Assembly (NCBI GenBank): GCA_020344865.1
Contig: CP070830.1
Location: forward strand, 1,778,031 to 1,784,156
Length of the DNA: 6,126 nucleotides
Source: Planctomycetota bacterium
Lineage (GTDB): Bacteria > Planctomycetota > Phycisphaerae > Sedimentisphaerales > Anaerobacaceae
Direction of reading: 5' to 3'
In this document: positions 1 through 6,126 of the stretch, piece by piece
Numbering within the stretch: position 1 is the stretch's first letter
How the letters are laid out: every line of letters begins with the position of its first letter
Notes under the pieces: model-generated
What the model was told of the DNA's origin: nothing
The model's database searches: none
The model's input: the letters and a program-made list of their open reading frames with translations, nothing else
Position numbers and translations under genes: made by a program

Positions 1-1741
1 CGACATAGCCGCCATCACGGGTCAAATTGATATGCTCTGCGGCATTATTGCCCTCCGCACTGACAGGCGGATAAAGACCCTGCCACAGGACATTTCCATC
101 GGCGTCTGTTTTAACCAGATAAGCCTTCCACTCATCCGACGGCCCGGCCGGATGGCCGGAAGCAGAATAGGGAAATTCATCCCCGGACACGCCGGCGATT
201 ATGAAGCCGCCGTCCGGAGTCTGCTGAACACCATAGGCCTCGTCGTGAATATATTTGGCATCATACCCTCTCGGCTGGCCGAAGGTCCTGTGCCACTGTT
301 CTTTTTTGTCAGGACCGACCTTTAACAGATAGTAGTCCCAGTTGACCGTTCCGTAGGAAGGTGACCGTGAGTGACCGGCAAAAATATATCCGCCGTCAGT
401 CGTAACAGCAAAATCATAGATATGCTCGTCGCCTTCGCCGCCGTAATAGCTATGATAAATCTCCTTGCCCTCACTGTCTGTAAGCACCAGGGCTGCATCC
501 TGACAGGTTTTGTCATCCGAATATGTCCATTGATTACCTCCGACTGCAAATCCCCCGGCCACCTCCTGAATCCTCATACCGTGTATCATAGAGGGCAGGA
601 TTTTGTCCCACTGTAAGTTCCCCCTCGAATCGGTCTTCATAATCGAGCCTTTTCCGTCATCACATATAAACAGATAGCCGAACCTCGTACCGCCGACATA
701 GCCGGTCCCGACAATCCCCCCGTCCTCCGTTATATCAATCCCCCGAATAGCATCGGTTCCCTCAGCATGATAGGTCTTCCGCCATACTATCTGTCCTTTG
801 CTGTCAAGTTTTACCAAAGCCCGCTCCTGGTCGCCCGACTCAGACAGTGCCCCTCCCACAATGTAACCATCCGCCACCTCAGCCGAAATATTTGCCCAGT
901 CATATTCATTCGTTGCTCCAATGATTTTCTGCCACTGCAAATCTCCCTCGGCATCGGTCTTTACAATAAGCATATCGCTGGCACGCCCCTTTGCTTCATC
1001 CGTTATCCCTGTCATCATGTAGCCGCCATCGCTTGTCTGAATGACATGCTGGGGCTTTTCCCCCTTATCGGTGCCGTGTCCTTTGTGCCACTCCATCGCA
1101 GGAGCGCCGCCGCCACACCCGGCCGAACCAGAAGGCATTAAATGTCCCTTCGTTTTCAATGAAATCCGTCCCGCCAGCAGTCCTGCAGAATTTGCCGTCA
1201 ATTTAATGTCTCCTTCCCTCTTCGTTGAGCGTACCACCACCAGGCACAAACCATGAAACGCCTTTCGTTGTTTTGCCTGATAACTTTCATGACTAATAGG
1301 ATTGCCGTTGCCGACGCAGGCAACCTCGCCGTCACCATCTATCTTAAAGCGAACAAGATTGTCCGCCAGCGGACAGATATTGCCTTGCTCATCAACGATT
1401 CTCACCGTCACAAAGCAGAGGTCCTCACCGTCGGCCTTAATCGTTTCTCTGTCGGCAACAAGCTCAATTTTGTAAGGCTCCCCGGCCGTCCGTATTTCTT
1501 TCTCGCACAACACCTTTCCTTTATCATCGTATCCAACGGCCTTTATGCTTCCCGGCTGATAAACCACATCGTCCCACTTCAGGCGAAACTCGCCGGCCCT
1601 TTTTTCTTTTTTCCCCAATGACCGGCCGTTAACAAAAAGCTCCGCTCGGGCGCAATTCGTATAACAATAAACCGGAGTCACCTGGCCCTCACGTCCCTCC
1701 CAGTTCCAGTGCGGCAGCAGATGAATCATCGGCTCATCGGT
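1..1741 (-). CDS. Same-frame continuation of the GH2 protein: C-terminal GH2 domains fused to a beta-propeller, partial
   Basis: Reading in the same frame past the TGA at 1742-1744 gives 580 codons with no stop down to base 2, so the protein runs off the left edge. Numbering from the GH2 start, residues 598-684 match a DUF4982-like domain (TDEPMIHLLPHWNWEG, AELFVNGRSLGKK). Residues 686-786 match the GH2 C-terminal Ig-like domain (DLCFVTVRIVDEQGN, GNGNPISHESYQAKQRKAF). A short Gly/Ser/Ala-rich linker (PSGSAGCGGGAPA, about 800-812) leads into W-start repeats with DGG(Y/F) and (L)VKTDA(E/D)G motifs, a beta-propeller type common in secreted bacterial proteins. Six units are complete and a seventh is cut by the edge. 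The strong homology on both sides of the TGA shows one ancestral gene. The downstream half may be untranslated, reached by readthrough, or restarted internally; an ATG at 1136-1138 has an AAGGGA six bases upstream. Any C-terminal sorting signal lies outside the window. Confidence 0.75.
2..1096 (-). repeat. W-start / DGG(Y) beta-propeller repeat array, partial
   Basis: The C-terminal module of the long minus-strand frame has about seven diverged units of roughly 50-70 residues. Each starts near a Trp or aromatic residue and carries a DGG(Y/F)-x-x-x-G strand and a (L)VK-x-D-x-x-G turn. Unit starts in reading order are EWHKGHGTDKG, WQKIIGATNEY, WRKTYHAEGTD, WDKILPSMIHG, YHSYYGGEGDE, WHRTFGQPRGY and WQGLYPPVSAG. 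The last is cut by the window edge. The third and sixth units carry insertions. The spacing fits a seven- or eight-bladed propeller. Its ligand is unknown; roles in glycan binding or protein contact are possible but not shown by the sequence. Confidence 0.65.
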
Positions 1742-1744
1742 TCA
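1742..1744 (-). other. In-frame TGA at a conserved Trp position of the GH2 gene
   Basis: Codon 597 is TGA. The context is Tyr-Leu-Tyr-Gln-Ser-Gln-[TGA]-Thr-Asp-Glu-Pro-Met-Ile-His, and GH2 beta-galactosidases usually have Trp (TGG) here (pattern YxQSxW followed by PM and PHWNW). One G-to-A change would produce it. The frame is otherwise intact on both sides, so there is no frameshift. The neighbouring propeller gene ends at a TGA exactly at the end of its last repeat, so TGA works as a stop in this genome. A point mutation or base error is most likely. Confidence 0.85.
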
Positions 1745-3532
1745 CTGGCTCTGGTACAGATAAAAGCGGTCTTTCTTAAAGCCGCACATATCTACGATGC
1801 CGAAATAACTGCTGTGAGCCGGCCACATATCTTCGTAAGGGTCGGGCTCACCGTGATAATCAAATCCCGACCACACAAACTCGCCCATCATCCACCGATG
1901 CTCCTGCTGCAACTTAAACTCTACATCCGGAAGGTCTCCGAATCCGCAGTTCGCAATATCATAAGATGAAATCTGCAGCGACTTATCATGATAACCTTTA
2001 GGCACTCTTTTCACCGGGAAGTGATACTCGCCGCGGGTGCTGACCGTCGCCGCTGATTCTGTGGACAATAAGGGCTTGTCGGGAAATTGCTTATGAATCT
2101 TCTCATACCGGTCCTGCCAGTAATTTAATCCGAGCGCATCAAAACAATCCACTAATTCCCGGTCCAGCTTTTTAGATAGATGAATGCCGGATGTCACCGC
2201 CCTCGTCGGGTCCATCTCGCGACATATCTCGGTAAACATCTTCGCATTCTTTTTGCCCTCAGCCGTATCCAGTTCCGGTATCTCGTTGCCGGTGCTCCAG
2301 AAGATAATGCTGGGGTGATTGCGGTCCCGCTTCAAAAGGGCTCGCGTATCTTTTTCGGCCCACTCATCGAAAAGTCTGTTGTAACCGTTCGGAATCTTGG
2401 GCTTTTTCCATTCGTCGAATGTCTCGTCCATAACCAGCAGGCCCATTTCATCACACAAATCAAGCTGCTCGGAGGCGGGAGGATTATGTGCCGTCCGCAT
2501 CGCGTTACAGCCCATCTCCTTCATTATTTCCAGCTGCCGCTCGGCCGCTCGTCTGGAAAAAGCAATACCAAAGGGCCCCAGACCGTGATGAAGATTAACA
2601 CCCTTGAACTTGATGTTCCTGCCGTTCAAAAAGAAGCCCTCCTTTGCGTCTAAACGAAACGTACGAATCCCGAACTTCGTCTCGTACCGGTCGACTGTCT
2701 CGCCATCGACCTTGACGTTGCTGACTGCTTTGTACAAATACGGGTTCTTAATGTCCCAGCGAATCGGATTGAAGACCTCTAAATCCTGCACGAACTCCAG
2801 ACTTGCTTTCTTACCGACGTTCTTCTTGACAGTGTTTCTTGCAACATCCTTTCCTTGGGCATCATAAATTATCGTTTCTAAAACAACATCCTGTGCTTGC
2901 TGACTTTGATTTTGTATTTGTGTTTTGACATTAACAGAAGCACTTCTTTCTGAAACCTCTGGCGTTGTGACAAAAGTTCCCCAGTGTTCGACATGAACCG
3001 CCCCGGTAAAGGTCAGCCATACATTGCGGTAAATACCCGACCCGGGATACCACCGCGACGAGTTATTTTCATTCTCAACCCGCACTGCAAGCACATTCTT
3101 TTGACCGCGCCGGATGTACTCCGTCAGGTCGAATGAAAACGAAGAATAACCGTAAGGCCAGCCGCCAATGTATTGCCCATTCAGCCACACTCTCGCGTCA
3201 CGCATAACCCCGTCGAACTCGACCCGAACGCATTTAGCATCCGAGGCGATTGTAAATGTTTTACGGTACCAGCCGACACCGGGATAGGGTAAATAGCCCC
3301 CTCGGAAAGATACTTCTTTTGTAAAAGGCCCTTCGATAGCCCAGTCATGAGGCACGTTCAGTTTCCGCCAGCTCGAATCATCGAAATCAAGAGCCTGTGC
3401 GTTCTTAACATCTTCTTTAATGAATCTCCATCCGGCGTTTAACTTCTCTCTCCTTCTAACCGTTTCTATTCGTGCACAACCGCTAATGATAACTGAAAGT
3501 AATAAAACCAATCCAATGAAACGCTTACCCAT
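1742..3532 (-). CDS. GH2 beta-galactosidase-like lipoprotein, catalytic part (up to in-frame TGA)
   Basis: Retaining glycoside hydrolase of family 2, probably a beta-galactosidase or related exo-glycosidase; the exact substrate cannot be read from sequence. Residues 1-19 form a lipoprotein signal (basic start, hydrophobic core, lipobox I-S-G-C with Cys19), so the enzyme is probably anchored outside the cytoplasm. Domains in order: sugar-binding jelly roll about 28-185 (NAGWRF, VPHDWAIEGPF, GVGWYRKTF, WYPGSGIYRNVWL), Ig-like about 190-290, TIM barrel about 295-590 (FKGVNLHHGLGP, MRTAHNPP, DETFDEW). Expected acid/base is Glu417 in FWSTGNEIPE and nucleophile Glu492 in LLSTESAA, by analogy with the family; both are present. 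WSGFDYHGEP (554-563) is also intact. The ATG at 3532 is supported by an AAAGGAG site and by the signal peptide directly after it. The 596-residue length is short for this type: the reading frame ends at a TGA in the conserved YQSQ-W-T motif and homology continues in the same frame beyond it. It starts 61 bp after the secreted propeller gene, suggesting co-transcription. Confidence 0.9.
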   Translation of the reverse strand: MGKRFIGLVLLLSVIISGCARIETVRRREKLNAGWRFIKEDVKNAQALDFDDSSWRKLNVPHDWAIEGPFTKEVSFRGGYLPYPGVGWYRKTFTIASDAKCVRVEFDGVMRDARVWLNGQYIGGWPYGYSSFSFDLTEYIRRGQKNVLAVRVENENNSSRWYPGSGIYRNVWLTFTGAVHVEHWGTFVTTPEVSERSASVNVKTQIQNQSQQAQDVVLETIIYDAQGKDVARNTVKKNVGKKASLEFVQDLEVFNPIRWDIKNPYLYKAVSNVKVDGETVDRYETKFGIRTFRLDAKEGFFLNGRNIKFKGVNLHHGLGPFGIAFSRRAAERQLEIMKEMGCNAMRTAHNPPASEQLDLCDEMGLLVMDETFDEWKKPKIPNGYNRLFDEWAEKDTRALLKRDRNHPSIIFWSTGNEIPELDTAEGKKNAKMFTEICREMDPTRAVTSGIHLSKKLDRELVDCFDALGLNYWQDRYEKIHKQFPDKPLLSTESAATVSTRGEYHFPVKRVPKGYHDKSLQISSYDIANCGFGDLPDVEFKLQQEHRWMMGEFVWSGFDYHGEPDPYEDMWPAHSSYFGIVDMCGFKKDRFYLYQSQ

Positions 3533-3539
3533 AACAATT

Positions 3540-3546
3540 CTCCTTT
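3540..3546 (-). promoter_or_regulatory. Shine-Dalgarno site of the GH2 gene
   Basis: The minus strand reads AAAGGAG, seven bases before the ATG at 3532. It is a strong ribosome-binding site and, with the lipoprotein signal that follows, fixes the start. The 61-bp spacer between this gene and the upstream propeller gene (3533-3593) shows no convincing promoter or terminator, which fits co-transcription. Confidence 0.75.
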
Positions 3547-3593
3547 AATTACCATTCGAATAGTTTCAATGTGTTATCGTAAAGGGTATATCC

Positions 3594-4670
3594 TCATTCA
3601 GCATAGGCGTACTTCAGATTGTGGTTGGCAAAATCAAGATAGCTGATGTGCGGCTTCCCATTCGCATCCAGCGTAATGGCCGTGTACCTGCCCACATCCC
3701 CCGCGCTGTCAACCGTCTCGATGTCCCAGCTTGAGTCGTTGAAGGTCGCGTACTTCAAATCGATGTTGCTCGCGTCATAGTAGCTGATGTGTGGGTTCCC
3801 CTTGCTGTCCACGGCAATCGATGTGTCGTAGCCCACCCATCCTTCGCCGTCGACCGTCTGGATGTCCCACCTCGAGCCGTTATACGTCGCGTACCTAAGG
3901 TCGCCTTTGGGATAATCGGTGTAGCTGATGTGTGGGTTCCCCTTGCCGTCCAGCCCGATAGATGCTTGCAGGCCCACGCCCCCCGGATGGTCGACCGTCG
4001 CGATGTCCCACGTCGAGCCGTTGAAGGCCGCGTACTTCAGGTCATAATTGGTCGACTCCGTGTAGCAGATGTGCGGGTTCCCTTTTACATCTAAGGCAAT
4101 CGATGTATCCCAGCCCACAATCCCCTTGCTGTCCACGGTTCCGATATGCCAGTTCGAGCCGTCGAAGGTCGCGTACATAAGGTCATAATTTATAGAGTCC
4201 GCGTAGCTGATGTGCGGGTGGCCGGCGGCATCCAGCGCCAGTGACGTAAAGCTGCCCATAGCCTGACCGCTGTCGACCACTTCGATGTCCCATCTTGAGC
4301 CTTTGAAAGCCGCGTACTTGAGTTCTGCCTTGCCTACACTATCGTAACTTATGTGCGGCTGCCCGGCTGCATCCAGCGCAATGGCTGTAAAAACCGTATA
4401 GCCCGACCATCCTGTGCTGTCGACCGTCCGGATGTCCCAGCTCTGCCCGTTATAGCTCGCATACTTCAGTTCGCCGTTGGTATAATCCCAGTAGCTGATA
4501 TGCGTCCGCCCGGCCGTATCCAGGGCAATGGATGTAGTCCGCCCGACATCACAGGTGCTGTCGACGGTCTGGATATTCCAGCTTGAGTTGGCAAGAGCCG
4601 GCCGGGTAAGCCATGGCCCTCCCGACAAAACAAGTGCTATACAGATATGAAAAACAAATCGCTTCTCCAT
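3594..4670 (-). CDS. Secreted seven-repeat beta-propeller protein
   Basis: Function unknown. The protein has 358 residues. Residues 1-27 are a Sec signal peptide (MEKR start, hydrophobic core, likely cleavage after ALA). The rest is seven near-equal repeats with the consensus W-D-I-x-T-V-D-S, then VG-x-x-TSIALD-x-x-G-x-PHISY-x-D, then LKYA-x-(F/Y)-NGS. The repeat Trp residues fall at 31, 78, 127, 174, 221, 268 and 315, a spacing of 47 except for one of 49. Seven equal units spanning the whole mature chain strongly suggest a closed seven-bladed beta-propeller exported to the periplasm or outside. No enzyme motif, lipobox or anchor was seen. The start is supported by an AAGGA site nine bases upstream and the signal peptide. 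The TGA stop falls right after the last LKYA strand, so the chain is complete. It precedes the GH2 gene by 61 bp and may act with it. Whether it binds sugar or protein cannot be told. Confidence 0.85.
   Translation of the reverse strand: MEKRFVFHICIALVLSGGPWLTRPALANSSWNIQTVDSTCDVGRTTSIALDTAGRTHISYWDYTNGELKYASYNGQSWDIRTVDSTGWSGYTVFTAIALDAAGQPHISYDSVGKAELKYAAFKGSRWDIEVVDSGQAMGSFTSLALDAAGHPHISYADSINYDLMYATFDGSNWHIGTVDSKGIVGWDTSIALDVKGNPHICYTESTNYDLKYAAFNGSTWDIATVDHPGGVGLQASIGLDGKGNPHISYTDYPKGDLRYATYNGSRWDIQTVDGEGWVGYDTSIAVDSKGNPHISYYDASNIDLKYATFNDSSWDIETVDSAGDVGRYTAITLDANGKPHISYLDFANHNLKYAYAE
3597..4589 (-). repeat. Seven tandem ~141-bp coding repeats (propeller blades)
   Basis: The units are visible in DNA as well as protein, with a 141-bp period. 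The closest pair share 26 identical bases at 3780-3805 and 3921-3946, exactly 141 bp apart, in the segment encoding GNPHISY. Such identity, well above that of the other units, points to recent duplication or gene conversion between blades five and six. Confidence 0.85.
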
Positions 4671-4679
4671 CTTCCTGCA

Positions 4680-4684
4680 TCCTT
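4680..4684 (-). promoter_or_regulatory. Shine-Dalgarno site of the secreted propeller gene
   Basis: The minus strand reads AAGGA with nine bases to the ATG at 4670. A second purine run, AGGAAG, touches the ATG directly and is too close to be the main site. Confidence 0.55.
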
Positions 4685-4778
4685 AAAAAACGCTCATCAA
4701 TCCCCGACATATAAAAATCCCTGTAAGCAATCTCGCGCTCTCAGCATTTATTACCCGCCATTTCCCATCTAAACGGTT

Positions 4779-4807
4779 AAAATACAAATTATCTCGTAAG
4801 AAATCAA
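4779..4807 (-). promoter_or_regulatory. Possible sigma70-type promoter for the propeller/GH2 unit
   Basis: On the minus strand, TTGATT (4807-4802) and TATTTT (4784-4779) are separated by 17 bases in an AT-rich stretch. Each matches four of six consensus positions. Transcription would begin near 4772, about 100 bases before the propeller ATG. Box matches alone are weak evidence; the AT-rich location upstream of a gene and the 17-bp spacing support it. Confidence 0.3.
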
Positions 4808-4830
4808 TATTTTTACAGAATTCACCCTGA

Positions 4831-5013
4831 ACCGGCAAGAATTTTCATTTTCGAGGCAGCTTTGTTGAAGACTTGCACAGGGATATGGTTTTTGCGCCAA
4901 GGACTTCTTCGAAGTTCGGCTTTTATGCGGACTATAATAATGATGGCAGGGCGTATGATTGGTTTTTGGGGTTTAGTTTTGAGTGGCAGGAGATTCGGGC
5001 CTTTAGGGGGTAA
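4831..5013 (+). other. Possible small ORF or gene remnant, aromatic-rich
   Basis: On the plus strand, between a TGA (4828-4830) and a TAA (5011-5013), there are 60 open codons. The translation looks protein-like and is unusually rich in Phe, Tyr and Trp, for example KFGFYADYNNDGRAYDWF and FSFEWQEIRAF. The only ATG is at 4885, giving 42 residues, and its upstream AGGGA lies almost against the start, so initiation is not convincing. It may be the tail of a decayed gene, a small protein, or chance. The overlapping opposite-strand frame (4822-5028) is basic and poorly structured and seems less likely. I do not recognise a family. Confidence 0.2.
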
Positions 5014-5064
5014 ACTGCCTTGGGCCAAGGGTGGGGCCGGCCATTTTCTTATGGTATTTGCGTG

Positions 5065-6126
5065 CTATTTGGGCTTGTCGTTTGGTCCGTAATAGACGTG
5101 TTGGTTTTCGCAGTAGCGCCATTGGTCAGAGTGGACGCCGGCCGGATTGCGCGGTCTATTCTTGTCTTTGAGAAGTTCAAGAGTAGTCTGCCAGTCTTTT
5201 ATGCCGCTGAGGGTGTCGATTGCCTGAACGTTTTGCCAGCCGACTGTATTGGCAATCTGCAGCGTGTCTTCGGGGGAAAAGCCTCTTAAAAGGCCGCACA
5301 AAAAGCCCGCTATGGTCGCGTCACCAGCGCCAAGTGTCGAAGCGAAGTTTTCGGCCTTAAAGGACTCGGCCCACATCTCGCGGTTTGCCCAGAGGCCGCT
5401 GTCTGCGGGGGCTGCACTGCCCATACCGCCAAGGCTTTCAGCGTGAGCAGTGCGGAGATACAAACCCCTTATTCCGCATTTGAGCGCGGCAATTTTGACT
5501 CCCATTGAGAGGAGCTTATCTGAAATGGCGGTACAATCGGCCGGCTCGTAAAACAGAACCGGGTCTTCGCCTTTGGCCTGGGCCTTTCTCTTTTCGAACA
5601 GGTCTCTGTTGAGCATAAAGGCTATCTCCTGCAGGCTCGGCTGGAAGATATCAACAAAGGGCAAGGACCTTCGAAGGATAATTTGCCAGTCGGCCTGTCC
5701 GGAAGGGCTGGTCGGGTCGGGCAAGGCCATGTCAAGGCTCGTTGTTACACCGAGGTCCTTTACGCGCTTGTAAATCTCGACGAACTCAGCGCCGTCATTT
5801 TCAAACATCCGCTTCATCAAAGGCGGATAACCAAAGTGGAACAGCGAGCACTTTCCGGCAAGGTGGTAGTCGATATCATCGGCGCCGAAGGTGTCGTTCG
5901 CGGCCGGATTGTGCAGAACGAATCTGTCAATTCCCGGCGGCGCAAGCACTATGGTATAAGAGGTGTTCTGGTCAGAAACGGTTTTGAGCGCCGCGGCCCT
6001 TAGTTTGCCTACCAGTTGTTTGATAACGTCGCCGAATATGTCTTTTCCGACTTTGCGGTTGATGACTACATCGACGCCGAGCTTGGCCATAGCCAGACCC
6101 GTATTGGGTACAGGCCCGCCGGCTGA
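5065..6126 (-). CDS. PfkB/ribokinase-family carbohydrate kinase, N-terminus outside window
   Basis: Cytoplasmic ATP-dependent sugar kinase of the PfkB family; the substrate cannot be assigned. The frame is open to the right edge. The residues before the Met at 6090 (SAGGPVPNTGLA, running into MAKLGVDV) are the family's N-terminal sugar-binding motif GG-x-x-x-N-x-A-x-x-LG. The first in-window ATG is therefore internal, and the true start lies beyond base 6126. Counting from that Met, the core includes DMALPDPTSPSGQADW (120-135), the LKCGIRGLYL strand (203-212), and the ATP-site signature STLGAGDATIAGFL (251-264) with Asp257 as the expected catalytic base. The usual D-T before GAGD is S-T here. 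A polar tail of about 30 residues follows the last helix and ends at TAG. The gene is followed by a 394-bp gap, so joint transcription with the propeller and GH2 genes is uncertain. Confidence 0.85.
   Translation of the reverse strand, partial: SAGGPVPNTGLAMAKLGVDVVINRKVGKDIFGDVIKQLVGKLRAAALKTVSDQNTSYTIVLAPPGIDRFVLHNPAANDTFGADDIDYHLAGKCSLFHFGYPPLMKRMFENDGAEFVEIYKRVKDLGVTTSLDMALPDPTSPSGQADWQIILRRSLPFVDIFQPSLQEIAFMLNRDLFEKRKAQAKGEDPVLFYEPADCTAISDKLLSMGVKIAALKCGIRGLYLRTAHAESLGGMGSAAPADSGLWANREMWAESFKAENFASTLGAGDATIAGFLCGLLRGFSPEDTLQIANTVGWQNVQAIDTLSGIKDWQTTLELLKDKNRPRNPAGVHSDQWRYCENQHVYYGPNDKPK

Larger units (their letters stand above)
4671..5064. other. Intergenic gap between the kinase and propeller genes
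   Basis: This 394-bp stretch lies downstream of the kinase stop and upstream of the propeller start. Its left half (about 4680-4830) is AT-rich and holds the candidate promoter. Its right half is G-rich on the plus strand and open in several frames. A short hairpin (5018-5030, five-pair stem) lies about 35 bases past the kinase stop but has no T run after it, so no clear terminator is seen. No tRNA, riboswitch or CRISPR pattern was recognised. The only coding suspicion is the plus-strand stretch at 4831-5013. Confidence 0.5.

Noticed and set aside
1709..1744. Selenocysteine at the TGA in the GH2 gene, with a downstream SECIS hairpin
   Set aside because: The family residue is Trp, not Cys, and lies in a non-redox motif. 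The only nearby pairing on the minus strand (GATGA with TCATC) is a weak five-pair stem unlike a bacterial SECIS.
1..1969. Several plus-strand ORFs of 60-125 codons
   Set aside because: They lie opposite the GH2/propeller frame, which has clear domain homology. Their translations lack recognisable motifs and are explained as shadows.
3789..4586. Plus-strand ORFs of 101 and 77 codons over the propeller gene, with internal repetition
   Set aside because: Their repetition is a by-product of the 141-bp tandem units of the real minus-strand gene.
4822..5028. Minus-strand 68-codon ORF in the gap
   Set aside because: It has low-complexity basic content and no recognisable motif, and it overlaps the candidate promoter side. 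No good ribosome-binding site was seen.
5018..5030. Hairpin CCTTGGGCCAAGG as a rho-independent terminator of the kinase gene
   Set aside because: The stem is only five pairs and no T run follows on the minus strand.
1..6126. Genome-wide reassignment of TGA to Trp or Gly
   Set aside because: The propeller gene ends with TGA exactly after its last repeat, Trp is encoded by TGG throughout, and only one internal TGA occurs in over 1,800 codons of supported coding sequence.
1..6126. Frequent GGCCGG/GCCGGC words as a protein-binding or restriction-related signal
   Set aside because: They mostly fall inside genes and follow from preference for GCC, GGC and CGG codons.

Overview
The window looks like bacterial chromosomal DNA of roughly balanced base composition with every supported gene on the minus strand, so transcription runs from right to left. 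The genes have purine-rich Shine-Dalgarno sites, and one has a lipoprotein signal with a lipobox. The mix is a sugar kinase, secreted beta-propeller repeats and a large lipoprotein glycoside hydrolase family 2 (GH2) enzyme with extra C-terminal modules. It suggests a Gram-negative polysaccharide degrader, possibly of the Planctomycetota/PVC or Bacteroidota type. That assignment is an inference from protein style; no marker gene is present.

Layout in transcription order: (1) 6126-5065, a PfkB/ribokinase-family carbohydrate kinase whose N-terminus lies beyond the right edge. (2) 5064-4671, a 394-bp gap with an AT-rich promoter-like stretch and, on the plus strand, an aromatic-rich 60-codon open stretch of unknown status. 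(3) 4670-3594, a secreted 358-residue protein made almost entirely of seven 47-49-residue repeats, best read as a complete seven-bladed beta-propeller. (4) After 61 bp, 3532 down to the left edge, a very long reading frame. It holds a lipoprotein signal, the GH2 sugar-binding, Ig-like and TIM-barrel domains, then DUF4982-like and GH2 C-terminal domains, then a second and different beta-propeller ('DGGY' repeats) that runs off the left edge.

The main anomaly is in gene 4. The frame is open from 3532 to base 2 except for one TGA (1742-1744), which sits exactly where a Trp is expected in the GH2 motif YQSQ(W)TDEPM. A conventional gene caller would report a 596-residue GH2 protein ending there and could miss the remaining 580 codons, which have no stop in the window. 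The simplest explanations are a single G-to-A nonsense mutation or a base error. TGA and TAG act as ordinary stops in the neighbouring genes, which argues against genome-wide recoding.

Functionally, the GH2 lipoprotein and the secreted propeller look like a co-transcribed extracytoplasmic pair for releasing sugar from a galactoside or related glycan. The kinase could phosphorylate a resulting monosaccharide, but it is separated by a gap with its own putative promoter, so that link is weak.
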